Source: Sporosarcina luteola (GTDB lineage: Bacteria > Bacillota > Bacilli > Bacillales_A > Planococcaceae). From it: a stretch of DNA of 64,000 nucleotides. The notes below the pieces were generated by a model. The model saw only the letters and a program-made list of their open reading frames with translations. It was not told the DNA's origin and did no database searches. The translations under genes were made by a program, and so were the position numbers. This document shows, one piece after another, positions 52,845 to 62,001 of this stretch. Numbering within the stretch: the first letter of the stretch is position 1; each line of letters opens with the position of its first letter. Location of the stretch: positions 25,415 through 89,414 of the forward strand of contig JACHLS010000016.1 in assembly GCA_014204635.1 (NCBI GenBank), written 5' to 3'.

Positions 52845-54179
52845 TTATTCTGTTTCCACATCTTTGTCCGCCTCGGCAACGGCAGCCGCCTGAACCGGTT
52901 TTTTCGAAAAGATCTGTTGTAACACCAGTCCTGCTACAAATCCAACGAGTGATGGCACAAGCCAGGCAAATCCATTTTCACTGAACGGCAACTTGCCGAC
53001 CGCTTTGCTAATGAAGGGGATGTGAATATGATGGGCTGTTATCGTCTCAAACGTACTCACTAATATCGTGAAAAGTATTGCGCCTCGGTAGCCCCCTGCA
53101 TTCGGAATAATTTTATTAAACACACCTAAGAACACTAATACAATTGCAACTGGATACAGTACAGTGAAAATCGGCATTGCATAGTCGACGATTTTCTCAA
53201 CGCCGAGCGAACCGACTCCGATTCCAACAATGCTGATAATAAACACCCATACCCGATAACTGATTTTTTCTCTCGATAATTTATGCAAGAAATCTGCGAT
53301 AACTGCCATGACACCGATTGTCGACGTTAAACATGCCAGCGCAACGGCTATCGCCAATGCAATCGAACCAAAATTGCCAAGCAATCGTTGGACAATTTCA
53401 GATACAAGCGTGGTGCTATCGATGGTAGCAGGGAAAACAGAACTGCCTCCAGCTCCGATGAACAATAATCCACCATAGACGATTAAAAGACCGAGGCCTG
53501 CGATCCCCGTTCCAATCAAGGCAATCTTGCGTACCTGTCTTCCTTTATATCCATAACCGACAATCGCGGCAATGAAAATCGGCGCACATAAAATGCCCGT
53601 TACCACATCACCCGTTTGATACGCACTAATAAAAGCATCTGAGAAAGGAGCCTTCGAACCCGTGTCCACTGGTGTCCCGATCGGCGAGAAGATGCCTTTC
53701 CCGACGATGAACAATAAGATAATCACTAAAAGAGGAGTAAGGATTTTCCCTATTTTATCAATGACATTCGATTTATCCATCGCAAAGTAGAAGCTGACCG
53801 CAAAGAACAAGACAATCGTTACGATTTGAGGCACCTGGGGAAATAAAATGCCTACCCCAAGCTCGTGTGTAGTAGCTGCCATTCGGGGGATGGTGACAAA
53901 CATTCCAATGCCCACCATCAACGCCAAATTAAATACCACATAAAACCAAGGACTGATCGGTCTTGTCAGCTCTTCAAATTTGCCGTTTGCATTTAATATA
54001 GCAATCACTGCGAGCAATGGAAGGACAATGCCCGTAATACAAAAGCCGACCAGCGCCGGTATCCAATCCGTGCCCGTCATATTTCCGATGCTCGGCGGAA
54101 ATATGAGATTGCCCGCACCAAAGTAAAGTGCAAACAGTGCAAAACCTAAAATGATGCTATGTCGAATTGTTTGTCCCAT
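52845..54179 (-). CDS. brnQ: Branched-chain amino acid transporter BrnQ
   Basis: A 444-aa LIVCS-family carrier with about 12 helices. Signatures: LYFGAGNLIFPPSIG near residue 22, ALACLTSTIGVMA near 310. Imports Leu, Ile and Val with a cation. GAGGTG precedes the ATG at 54179; longer versions would run through the promoter region. The upstream regulator gene on the same strand is separated by a terminator. Confidence 0.92.
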   Translation of the reverse strand: MGQTIRHSIILGFALFALYFGAGNLIFPPSIGNMTGTDWIPALVGFCITGIVLPLLAVIAILNANGKFEELTRPISPWFYVVFNLALMVGIGMFVTIPRMAATTHELGVGILFPQVPQIVTIVLFFAVSFYFAMDKSNVIDKIGKILTPLLVIILLFIVGKGIFSPIGTPVDTGSKAPFSDAFISAYQTGDVVTGILCAPIFIAAIVGYGYKGRQVRKIALIGTGIAGLGLLIVYGGLLFIGAGGSSVFPATIDSTTLVSEIVQRLLGNFGSIALAIAVALACLTSTIGVMAVIADFLHKLSREKISYRVWVFIISIVGIGVGSLGVEKIVDYAMPIFTVLYPVAIVLVFLGVFNKIIPNAGGYRGAILFTILVSTFETITAHHIHIPFISKAVGKLPFSENGFAWLVPSLVGFVAGLVLQQIFSKKPVQAAAVAEADKDVETE

Positions 54180-54310
54180 TCTTTTCACCTCTTCGTTGTA
54201 TCTATCTTGGATGGAACCGTTTTCAAATCTTTCAGGAGCCCTTGTTCCATCATTTGTTGCCCTCGTAATAAGAATGTTTTCTATTCTTCCACTATACCGA
54301 ATCACCATAT

Positions 54311-54344
54311 AAAAAAAAGAGGGGAAGTTTTTTCCCACTCTCGT
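54311..54344 (-). terminator. Intrinsic terminator between the AAA regulator and brnQ
   Basis: GAGAGTGGGAA pairs with TTCCCCTC (bulged) and is followed on the minus strand by TTTTTTTAT. Confidence 0.6.
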
Positions 54345-54354
54345 CAAAAAATTT

Positions 54355-55710
54355 TTACCTTAATTCATACTTGGTTAACTTGTATTTCAACGTCTGCTTG
54401 GAAACGCCTAAACGTCGGGCCGTTTCCGCAATCACACCATTTGCCTTTTGTAACTCTTCTGCGATGATTGACCTTTCATATTCGTCGACTTTGTCTTTTA
54501 AATCCAATAATTCCCGTTTACTCGGCAAATTTATCCCGCTATCGGATCGGCGAATTTTCATCGGCAGATCATCCATGGTAATGACACCATTCTGCATTTG
54601 GTTGATTGCCGTCTCTACGGCATTTTTTAATTCCCTTACATTGCCCGGCCATGAATACTGCTGAAACAGTTGGATCACCTCTGGCTCCACTGTCTCAATT
54701 GCCACATTCATATGCTGCTGATAAAACCGGATGAAATGCCAAACCAGCAGTTCAATATCCTCTTTCCGTTCCTTGAGTTCCGGAAGGTCGATTTGGATGA
54801 CACCTAACCGGTAATAGAAGTCCTCGCGCATTCGCTTCTCTTTTAATAACAATTCTGGATCCTCATTGGTTGAGGAAATAAGATGGACATCCAAACGGAT
54901 ATCCGTTGTGCCTCCCATGCGACGAATCATTTTCTTTTCGATCACCTGCAATAATTTGGCTTGAAGTTGAGGGCTTAATTCATTGACGCCATCAAGGAAT
55001 AACGTACCGCCATTTGCCTGTTCAACTACCCCGATTCGCGGTTCCCCGTCCTGCTCCGTTCCCCACAGAATCTGATCCGCCCGATCTTCAGATAGGGCAC
55101 TGCAATTCAATGTGACGAACGGTTGGACATAACGGCTGCTTCGATTATGAATGGCCTGCGCCATAATTTCCTTTCCCGTTCCCGTCTTGCCATAAATCAG
55201 GATGGTGGAGTCATGCTGTGCTATCCTTTCCACTTTCTCCTTGATTGCTATCATCGCTTCATTTTGCGTAATCAGATCGTCAATAGTATAAACCGTGTTA
55301 TTTTTTCGATATATTTTGTGGGTTGTGTATTGATCTAAGTAGTGCATATGCTCTTTCGAATAAAAATGCTTTGAAAACTCAATGGCGCCCACTATAACAC
55401 CATTCTCTTCGATCGGATACGTGGAACTGAGGGACTCATAGGTTTGTCCTGTTCTTGTGGCGAGTTCCTGGTGGACCATTGTCATTGCTTTACCCGACTG
55501 TAATACCGTCATGATGGTACTGTTTTCATCCGTCAAATTTGTATAAAAAGAAGTGACGTTCTTTCCCAAAAAATCCTCTGGACGATGGCCTAATTTAGAC
55601 AACACATTCAAATCCGCCAGATCATAATACAGTGTCGTTCCTTTTTCATCTACGACCAAGACATTATCGAAATCTGCTAGACGTCTGAAGTTTTCCAAGT
55701 CGGGTATCAT
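54355..55710 (-). CDS. PAS-AAA+-Fis regulator with degenerate ATPase motifs
   Basis: A 451-aa protein built like a sigma-54 activator. PAS-like sensor at residues ~10-125, AAA+ domain ~150-380 with Walker A GKTGTGKE (174-181), and a Fis-type HTH at the end (NGVIAETARRLGVSKQTLKYKL). The loop where activators carry GAFTGA reads ILWGTEQDGEPRIGVVEQ, so that motif is missing. Walker B is LFLDG (237-241), with Gly in place of the catalytic Glu. It therefore probably does not remodel sigma-54 holoenzyme. AGGAGGAG precedes the ATG at 55710. It may regulate brnQ. Confidence 0.88.
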   Translation of the reverse strand: MIPDLENFRRLADFDNVLVVDEKGTTLYYDLADLNVLSKLGHRPEDFLGKNVTSFYTNLTDENSTIMTVLQSGKAMTMVHQELATRTGQTYESLSSTYPIEENGVIVGAIEFSKHFYSKEHMHYLDQYTTHKIYRKNNTVYTIDDLITQNEAMIAIKEKVERIAQHDSTILIYGKTGTGKEIMAQAIHNRSSRYVQPFVTLNCSALSEDRADQILWGTEQDGEPRIGVVEQANGGTLFLDGVNELSPQLQAKLLQVIEKKMIRRMGGTTDIRLDVHLISSTNEDPELLLKEKRMREDFYYRLGVIQIDLPELKERKEDIELLVWHFIRFYQQHMNVAIETVEPEVIQLFQQYSWPGNVRELKNAVETAINQMQNGVITMDDLPMKIRRSDSGINLPSKRELLDLKDKVDEYERSIIAEELQKANGVIAETARRLGVSKQTLKYKLTKYELR

Positions 55711-55769
55711 CTGACTCCTCCTACTCCATGGTTTGATAACTGCACGAAACGAAAGAGGACAGCCCTTGC

Positions 55770-55847
55770 TCATCCGTTTTGAAAGTATAAGAGCAGCCCA
55801 ATCATAATGGCAAGCACAACGACCCAATATGAAATTTTCTTCGCCAT
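55770..55847 (-). CDS. 25-aa single-TM peptide
   Basis: A tiny ORF with AAGGAGGG 7 nt before its ATG. It reads as basic start (AKK), one hydrophobic helix (SYWVVVLAIMIGLLLYF) and QNG. The ribosome site is stronger than expected by chance. It lies upstream of the AAA regulator on the same strand. Function unknown. Confidence 0.55.
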   Translation of the reverse strand: MAKKISYWVVVLAIMIGLLLYFQNG

Positions 55848-56011
55848 ATGCAGTCCCTCCTTGCCCTTTATTTCTCAAGGTGCATTAGTTTTTTTTCAGT
55901 AAGCGGCAGATCCGTAAAAATGCTCAATCGGCTTATGCTGAAGTAACTTCATTTTATCAGTCTTCTGCAAACGGAAAAAGCCGATTGCTTTTGGAATGTT
56001 TATCAAATTGC

Positions 56012-56049
56012 AAAGGCACCCTTGTTGTTATTCCAACAAAGGTGCCTTT
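56012..56049 (-). terminator. Terminator of the MMPL gene
   Basis: AAAGGCACC-TTGTTG pairs with CAACAA-GGTGCCTTT just past the stop codon at 56061; it could act on both strands. Confidence 0.7.
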
Positions 56050-56060
56050 CGTAAAAACTG

Positions 56061-58178
56061 TTACATCTTCTTCGGCCAGAAACTCCACTTGCCTAATCGA
56101 ACTAGGATTGCCGGGATAAGGAGGGGGCGGACGATGAACGTATCAATTAAAATCCCGAGTGCCATGATGAACCCAAACAATTTTAATTCATAAATGGGCA
56201 TCGTGGCGAGAACGAGGAAAGTCGCCGCGAGAATCAATCCGGCCGAGCTGATGACGCCGCCCGTTTTTTCTAGACCTCTCCGCACTGCCTCATCAAACGG
56301 CAATACTTTCATTTCCTCTCGGATCCGGGCGATCAACATGATTGAATAATCGACTCCCAATGCCACAAGGAATACAAACGCATAAAGCGGCATCCGATAA
56401 CTGATGCCATCCAGATCCAAAAAGATGCCAAACAGGAAGTAAGACAATCCTAAAGTCGCCGCAAACGAGAGAAGAATGCTTCCCATCATATAAATGGGCG
56501 CCATAATGGATTTTGTCTGCAGGCCAAGCATGATGGTGATCAAAATCGTCATGAAAATCATGACAACCCACGTATCTCGATCATTGATATCCCGAACGTC
56601 CGCATTGATTGCCGACTCTCCTGCGATATACAGGTTGGCGTCAGCCAATCCGGCTTTCTGCAATACAGAATCCGCCTTTTCCCGAAGCTCCAACACTGTA
56701 TCCAATGCTTGCGCGTCGTAAGGATTCCCTTTAAATGTGACCGAGAATTTTGCCGCATTTCCTTCCGCATTAAGCGGATTGCCTTGCGCCGTCACATTCG
56801 CGATGCCAGAAGTCTCTTTGATTTCATTGACTACGGACTGAAGGCCTTCGGGATCCAGCTCCCTCTCGGATACCACAAGAAGGGATCCTGGAGCTAAACT
56901 GCCTTCCGAAAATGCGTCGCCCAGCCGGTCATATCCGACCCGGGAAGAGAGATCCTCTGGGAAGGAAGCGATCAAATCATAGGATTCCTTCATATTTGTG
57001 ATATTCCATGCCCCGACGATGAGCAGCAGGATAATGGGAATCATGAAGCGGAGCGGTTTTTCTGTCACTACACGCGCCACTTTCCCCCATATCGTCTTCT
57101 TCTCGATTGTTTCATCACCGTACTTGGGTATGACCGGCCAGAATGCCTTTCTACCAATCAAAGCGAACAAGGCGGGCAATAATGTCAAACCTGCAATCAA
57201 CATAGCCGCTGCAGCAATCGCGAAGACCGGTGCAAAATTGCGATACGGTTCATACAAGGCGAAGAAGAGTGTTGCCACTCCTAATACGATAGTACTTCCA
57301 CTGAAGAAAATCGGCTCTCTTACATGGCGCATCGTCTCCCGCATGGCCGCGCTCGCATTTTCATACCGTTTCAGTTCTTCCCGATACCTTGAAAAGATAA
57401 GCAATGAATAATCCGTCACTACCGCGAACAGCAGAATTGTCATAATTGACAACGCTTGGCTATCAACTCCGAACCACGCCTCTTTTGTCGCAAAACCGAT
57501 AATGCGATCCACTACCGCATAGACAATGCCTGCACCCACGAGCGGAATGAGAGTCAGCAACGGAGAACGGTAGATGACTAATAGCAACACAAGAATTAAA
57601 CCGACTGTTGACAATAAAAGCACCAGATCGGCACGGCTGAATAACTCAACGGCGTCGGATGCAATTCCCGCCGGTCCCGTCCAGGCTGCCTCAATTTGGT
57701 CATCCAGATCAGAATCCACAGCCTTTTTCACTGCGTCTACCAATTCATGAAGCTGCTTCCCCTCCAATGATTCAGGCAGGGAAAGCGGCACAAAAAAAGT
57801 CTTCTCATCCTCTGAAACAAACGCTTGCCGCTGCTCCGCCTGCAGCATGGAAAGCGGCAGTACCTCAACCTCCTCGTATCGTTCATCGCTTGCCAAAGCG
57901 GATTCAAGTGCTTTCGCAGTTTCCGTTATATCCTCTTCCGAAAATCCTTGATTCGTATGAAATACCGCGAACAACGGCAATCCGCCGTCATTTGGAAAAT
58001 AGGCTTCCACTTCATGCGCGGCAATGATGGATGGTGCATCAGAAGGCAGCCCGCCGTCTTTATTGGCCACCACGAATTCCTTACCGCCCGGGGCTACAGC
58101 AGATAACACACCGGCAAGCAAGATCCATACAGCAATGGAGATCCACCAAAACCGTTTTCTAGTATTCTCTCGCGTCAT
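56061..58178 (-). CDS. MMPL-family RND exporter (YdfJ-like)
   Basis: A 705-aa membrane protein with 11-12 helices in two repeats, each with a large extracytoplasmic loop (residues ~35-170 and ~390-520). MMPL signatures: AVVTDYSLLIFSRYREEL near residue 245 and ALGVDYSIMLIARIREEM near 606. It exports lipids, drugs or similar hydrophobic compounds with protons. ATGA overlap with the gene upstream (58175-58178) shows coupling. An HssR-type box lies in front of the operon. Confidence 0.92.
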   Translation of the reverse strand: MTRENTRKRFWWISIAVWILLAGVLSAVAPGGKEFVVANKDGGLPSDAPSIIAAHEVEAYFPNDGGLPLFAVFHTNQGFSEEDITETAKALESALASDERYEEVEVLPLSMLQAEQRQAFVSEDEKTFFVPLSLPESLEGKQLHELVDAVKKAVDSDLDDQIEAAWTGPAGIASDAVELFSRADLVLLLSTVGLILVLLLVIYRSPLLTLIPLVGAGIVYAVVDRIIGFATKEAWFGVDSQALSIMTILLFAVVTDYSLLIFSRYREELKRYENASAAMRETMRHVREPIFFSGSTIVLGVATLFFALYEPYRNFAPVFAIAAAAMLIAGLTLLPALFALIGRKAFWPVIPKYGDETIEKKTIWGKVARVVTEKPLRFMIPIILLLIVGAWNITNMKESYDLIASFPEDLSSRVGYDRLGDAFSEGSLAPGSLLVVSERELDPEGLQSVVNEIKETSGIANVTAQGNPLNAEGNAAKFSVTFKGNPYDAQALDTVLELREKADSVLQKAGLADANLYIAGESAINADVRDINDRDTWVVMIFMTILITIMLGLQTKSIMAPIYMMGSILLSFAATLGLSYFLFGIFLDLDGISYRMPLYAFVFLVALGVDYSIMLIARIREEMKVLPFDEAVRRGLEKTGGVISSAGLILAATFLVLATMPIYELKLFGFIMALGILIDTFIVRPLLIPAILVRLGKWSFWPKKM

Positions 58179-58573
58179 TTGTCGCCATCCTTTTGGACAA
58201 ACAGCGTCACAATGACAAAGAGGGCAAAACTAAGCAATAGGATGCTCCCGCCCACAATATAAAAGATTAGGGAGAAGGTTTCATTCACACCGAATGGCTG
58301 AATGAATTGGAACCACATTCCGGCTGTTAGTCCGATCGAGCCTAGAATGGCTGACCATCCGTGAATTGTCACCAGCTTTTTTGCGCGAACTTTATAGACC
58401 TTATAAAATACGCCCCATGCAAAGACAGACAACCAGCCGACTACGAGAATATGTGCATGGATCGGCCGGAATGCGTACGATCCCGATCCTGCCATATGGG
58501 ACCCTAAAAATGCCCCGATCACTCCAAAAATCGCCGCAATGCGAATCAACCGTAAACTCCATTTTTCTTGCAT
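58175..58573 (-). CDS. Histidine-rich four-TM protein, cytochrome-oxidase-like
   Basis: A 132-aa membrane protein with helices at about residues 10-28, 38-56, 70-88 and 103-125. Histidines 26, 39, 41 and 71 lie at helix ends (HMAGSGSYAFRPIHAHILVVGW and TIHGW), a layout seen in small heme-copper-oxidase-subunit-like proteins. It might bind heme; that is inference. First gene of the operon with the MMPL pump. GGAGG precedes the ATG. Confidence 0.8.
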   Translation of the reverse strand: MQEKWSLRLIRIAAIFGVIGAFLGSHMAGSGSYAFRPIHAHILVVGWLSVFAWGVFYKVYKVRAKKLVTIHGWSAILGSIGLTAGMWFQFIQPFGVNETFSLIFYIVGGSILLLSFALFVIVTLFVQKDGDK

Positions 58574-58598
58574 TCTATTTTCCTCCTATTCCACTCAT

Positions 58599-58642
58599 GT
58601 TATATCGCTATCATAAAACGTCAACATGAACGGAACATGAAC
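58599..58642 (-). promoter_or_regulatory. HssR-type direct repeat and promoter of the MMPL operon
   Basis: On the minus strand, GTTCATGTT-CC-GTTCATGTT (58623-58642) matches the known HssR box, GTTCATATT-N2-GTTCATATT, with one change per half. Its end overlaps a poor -35 (ATGTTG), followed by 17 nt and a TATAAC -10, the arrangement expected for an activator. The HssRS-like genes lie immediately upstream. Confidence 0.75.
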
Positions 58643-58648
58643 AGGACA

Positions 58649-60028
58649 TTACATTTTTGGCAGAGTGATGAGAAATAGCGTACCTTCCCCCTCTTTGCTT
58701 TCAACCTGTACGGTGCCTTGATGGAGGGTGACAACTTGATGGACGATCGATAAGCCAAGTCCCGTCCCTTCGATATTCCGTGTTCTGGAATGATCGACAC
58801 GGTAAAAGCGGTCATACAGTCTTTCTATATGTTCTGGTGCAATGCCAATGCCAGTATCTCGAATCGAAACCACAACATTGGCTGATGTCTCTTTCAGTTC
58901 CACTTGTATTTTCCCTTCTTCGGGTGTGTATTTGATCGCATTCGAAAGTAGATTCTCCCAAACTTTTTCTAAGAATGATGGATCTCCTATCACCTTCACT
59001 TCTTCTAATTCAAGCGTTAGCGATATTTGTTTTTCTTCTAACATCCAGCGATATTTCCGGACGATTTCCATCAATTGCTCGTCCAATGGGAATTGTTTCA
59101 TTCGAAGAGGGGATTCCAGTTGATCCAATGAGGTCAATAGCAACAACTGCTTGGTCAGCGTGGAAAGGCGCTCTGTTTCCGATTGGATGACCTTTAAGTA
59201 ATTTTGCCTGTCCGCTTCGCTTACAGTCTGATCCATCAACAACGCAGCATATCCTTTAATATTCAATAGGGGTGACTGAAAATCATGTGATACGTCGCTA
59301 ATAAATTCCTTTCGCAGCCGATCATTCTCATGCAACCGCTCGATCATCCCTTGAAAGCTTTTCGCAAGCTGTCCAATTTCATCTCGCCTGTTGATTTCTA
59401 TCTTTCCATCGAATTGTTCGTCTGCGACCTTCTTTGTCACAATGGTCAATTTCGTAATGGGTTCAATTAATTTCTTTGCAACTATCAGCATCGACAGCAG
59501 ACTGATAATCGCCATGACAACGACCATGCCGCCAAGCAGAAAATGTACCTCGGTAAATAAGAATTTAATATCCGGGCGCATGAATAAGGCATACGCCTGT
59601 CCTGCATGCGTAAAGGGTACACCGACTGTATTGGCCAGCTGGTCGGAGAAAAATCCGGTCATGAATGTTTCCGTCTTCAAATCCCGCATGCCATGGTACA
59701 AGCTGCCTTGAAGGACATCTTCCGCAGTTTGCCTATCTAAATTCATTTTCCTGAAGGGTGCTCCGTACAGGACAGTCTCCTGCTGTTCATCCATAACATA
59801 TAGTTTGTACCCAGTCTTTGCCTGCGTCTTCAAATACGCATCCAAATCCAGGCCATCCGCTGATTCGATATACGACGCAATGTCTAAAGCAATGGCCATA
59901 TTCTTCGCATCGTTTTCCCCTTTTAATTGTTGGTGGTAATATGTATTGACGATCAAAAAAGCAATCAAAGCGCTTGTCATCATGATGCCCACTGTAAACG
60001 AGAGAAACTTTCCATACAACGATCTCAT
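58649..60028 (-). CDS. Sensor histidine kinase, HssS-like
   Basis: A 459-aa kinase with two helices (residues ~9-30 and ~165-188) around an extracytoplasmic sensor. HAMP follows, then the H-box SDVSHDFQSPLLNIKGY, and the ATPase domain with NLLSNAIKYTPEEG and GTGLGLSIVHQV. In the sensor, LYGAPFRK, YHGMRDL, TGFFSDQLANTVGVPF and LFMRPDI match what I recall of Staphylococcus HssS. The length also fits HssS (457). It overlaps the regulator by 4 bp. Confidence 0.9.
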   Translation of the reverse strand: MRSLYGKFLSFTVGIMMTSALIAFLIVNTYYHQQLKGENDAKNMAIALDIASYIESADGLDLDAYLKTQAKTGYKLYVMDEQQETVLYGAPFRKMNLDRQTAEDVLQGSLYHGMRDLKTETFMTGFFSDQLANTVGVPFTHAGQAYALFMRPDIKFLFTEVHFLLGGMVVVMAIISLLSMLIVAKKLIEPITKLTIVTKKVADEQFDGKIEINRRDEIGQLAKSFQGMIERLHENDRLRKEFISDVSHDFQSPLLNIKGYAALLMDQTVSEADRQNYLKVIQSETERLSTLTKQLLLLTSLDQLESPLRMKQFPLDEQLMEIVRKYRWMLEEKQISLTLELEEVKVIGDPSFLEKVWENLLSNAIKYTPEEGKIQVELKETSANVVVSIRDTGIGIAPEHIERLYDRFYRVDHSRTRNIEGTGLGLSIVHQVVTLHQGTVQVESKEGEGTLFLITLPKM

Positions 60029-60696
60029 GGGATCGGCACCTCAAGTTTATAGCCGACACCCCGGACAGTCGTAATCCTTACATCCTGCAATCCCTCCAGC
60101 TTATCGCGCAAACGTTTAATATGCACATTTAATGTCTGCTCATCGCCTTCATAATCGTAACCCCATACACGCTCAATCAAAAAGTCCCGTTCAAACACCT
60201 GGTTTGCCTTCGAAGCGAGAACAGACAGCAATTCAAACTCCTTTAATGGTAATAAGAAAACCTTCTTCCCTGCCATTACCTCATAGCTCTGCCGGTTGAT
60301 TTTCAAAGGTCCCGCCTGTATCTGGATATCGACTGCTTTTTCATAACGACGCAAGATGGCATTGATCCGAAATAGAAGCTCTTTCGGTTCGAATGGTTTT
60401 ACAACATAATCGTCCGAACCTGCGAGGAATCCTTTCTCTTTATCCTCCAATTCACCTTTAGCCGTCAGCAACAACACTGGAACATCGGCCTCCGCACGCA
60501 ATTTCCGTGTCAATGAATAGCCATCCATACCAGGCATCATGACATCGACCACGGCCAGATCTGGCATCTCTTCAGACACAGCCTCTAACGCCTCCAGTCC
60601 ATTTGATGCCTTTCGGACTTCGTAGCTGGCTTGCGTCAAATGGATCGTCACGAGTTCCAAAATATTCGGATCATCATCCACAACGAGTATTTTCAT
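60025..60696 (-). CDS. OmpR-family response regulator, HssR-like
   Basis: A 223-aa regulator: acidic VVDDDPNILEL, phospho-Asp in LAVVDVMMPGMDG, Lys in YVVKPFEPKELLFRI, then a winged helix with WGYDYEGDEQTLNVHIKRLRDKLE. That last segment closely resembles HssR (IWGYDYEGDERTVDVHIKRLR, from memory). AAAGGGGCGG precedes the ATG at 60696. Its likely target box lies downstream of the kinase gene. Confidence 0.9.
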   Translation of the reverse strand: MKILVVDDDPNILELVTIHLTQASYEVRKASNGLEALEAVSEEMPDLAVVDVMMPGMDGYSLTRKLRAEADVPVLLLTAKGELEDKEKGFLAGSDDYVVKPFEPKELLFRINAILRRYEKAVDIQIQAGPLKINRQSYEVMAGKKVFLLPLKEFELLSVLASKANQVFERDFLIERVWGYDYEGDEQTLNVHIKRLRDKLEGLQDVRITTVRGVGYKLEVPIP

Positions 60697-61517
60697 TTCT
60701 GCCGCCCCTTTCTCCGCAACGATCGCCGCCACTCCGCGTTTAATAATCCGGATAGCAAAATGATGACAGCCGTCAAATAAAACCATAAGACTAATAATAT
60801 AATACCTGACACTTGCCCATAAAGCCGATTATACTCAACATTGGAAACATAATTGTCAAAAACTAAGGAGAAGATCTGCCAGCCGAATGTCGAAAAGATG
60901 GCACCCGGAACCACTTCCATTACCTTCATTCTACCGGTTGGGACGACTTTATAAAACAAGAGGAAAAAATTGAAGAGGAACAATGTACCAATGCCCCATT
61001 TTAAAAGCGGCCAAGCATAGAGCCATCCTTGCCATTGCTCAATGGCATCATAGTACGATACGACTTCGTGCAAAGTACGTTCAATGAGCGGCAGGAATAA
61101 CGATAAGGAGATAACAAACATGAATAGCAATGTGACACCTAAGTCTCGGATCAATACCCGCCAGAAGCTATACCTTCGAATGTACCCATTAGCCAAGTCA
61201 AGTGAACGGCCCAGCGATTGAACGGATGCGGAGGACAGCCAGAATGCCAGCGCGAGGCTTGTATATAAGACATTGCCTTGCACTTTATAAATAAGTGCTT
61301 TGACATTCTGCTCGATAATGATATAAGCTTCCTCGGGAGCGAACGGCCGGATAAAAGCCAGCAATACTTGTTCATTTACCGGGAAATAACTAAGCAAGGA
61401 GAACAGGAAAATTAAAAATGGGAACATGGATAACAGCAAATAATAGGCAGTCTGCGCGGCCTGGTCAAAAAAGCGTTCATTAAAGAATCGGATTGCGACA
61501 TTCTGAATGATTCTCAT
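60693..61517 (-). CDS. YihY/BrkB-family inner membrane protein
   Basis: A 274-aa protein with about six helices. Family features: FFDQAAQTAYYLLLSMFPFLIFLFSLLSYFP near the N terminus, WRVLIRDLGVTLLFMFVI, and GQVSGIILLVLWFYLTAVIILLSGLLNAEWRR at the end. GAGGAGGTG precedes the ATG at 61517. It overlaps the regulator by 4 bp and is therefore first in the TCS operon. Function of the family is unclear (formerly mislabelled RNase BN). Confidence 0.9.
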   Translation of the reverse strand: MRIIQNVAIRFFNERFFDQAAQTAYYLLLSMFPFLIFLFSLLSYFPVNEQVLLAFIRPFAPEEAYIIIEQNVKALIYKVQGNVLYTSLALAFWLSSASVQSLGRSLDLANGYIRRYSFWRVLIRDLGVTLLFMFVISLSLFLPLIERTLHEVVSYYDAIEQWQGWLYAWPLLKWGIGTLFLFNFFLLFYKVVPTGRMKVMEVVPGAIFSTFGWQIFSLVFDNYVSNVEYNRLYGQVSGIILLVLWFYLTAVIILLSGLLNAEWRRSLRRKGRQK

Positions 61518-61787
61518 CCATTCCACCTCCTCTTTTTCCATACACCCTATTCAATCCCAATTAAGAGAATGACCAATATACGATAATAATTTTGAGTGCT
61601 GTTTAACATCTTTCTAAGCATTCTCATCCACCGACGATTCTCGACATCTCTTCTTTATACTATCTCCTCATATCAAGACTTTAATATGTACCGCTGACAA
61701 TAAAAAACCTGAACAAAGTGATAGCACTTCATTCAGGTTCAACGTATGTCTCAGCCTTTCAAAATTCATTTCATTATCTTATTGCCA

Positions 61788-61871
61788 TTATGGCAAGTTC
61801 ACTGTTCGCATTTGACCATACCCATTTTTAATCGAGTAGAAGGGGACTTCCACTTTCCATGCTTCCTCATG
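61788..61871 (-). pseudogene. C-terminal remnant of an unidentified protein
   Basis: An open stretch of 27 codons on the minus strand reads HEEAWKVEVPFYSIKNGYG then QMRTVNLP and a stop. It is followed 49 bp later by an intrinsic terminator, as a real gene end would be. There is no start codon and the frame is closed upstream by a stop. I do not recognise the family. Confidence 0.3.
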
Positions 61872-61972
61872 CTAGAATCCAAACCTGTGGTCAAAGAACT
61901 TGCCGCTACTCCCCAGTAACAGTTCCCCCAATCCTGCTCAAATGCTTTTTACTTATCAAAAATAAGTAGCAT

Positions 61973-62001
61973 TTGAAGTTTTTTAAAATTAATTATATGA
62001 T
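61973..62001 (+). promoter_or_regulatory. Promoter of the MFS gene
   Basis: TTGAAG (61973-61978), 17 nt and TATGAT (61996-62001) lie 33 bp before the MFS start. It overlaps the tail of a terminator hairpin. Confidence 0.6.

Noticed and set aside
54180..54310. Sigma-54 promoter upstream of brnQ
   Set aside because: I found no convincing TGGCAC-N5-TTGCA pattern, which agrees with the neighbouring regulator lacking GAFTGA.
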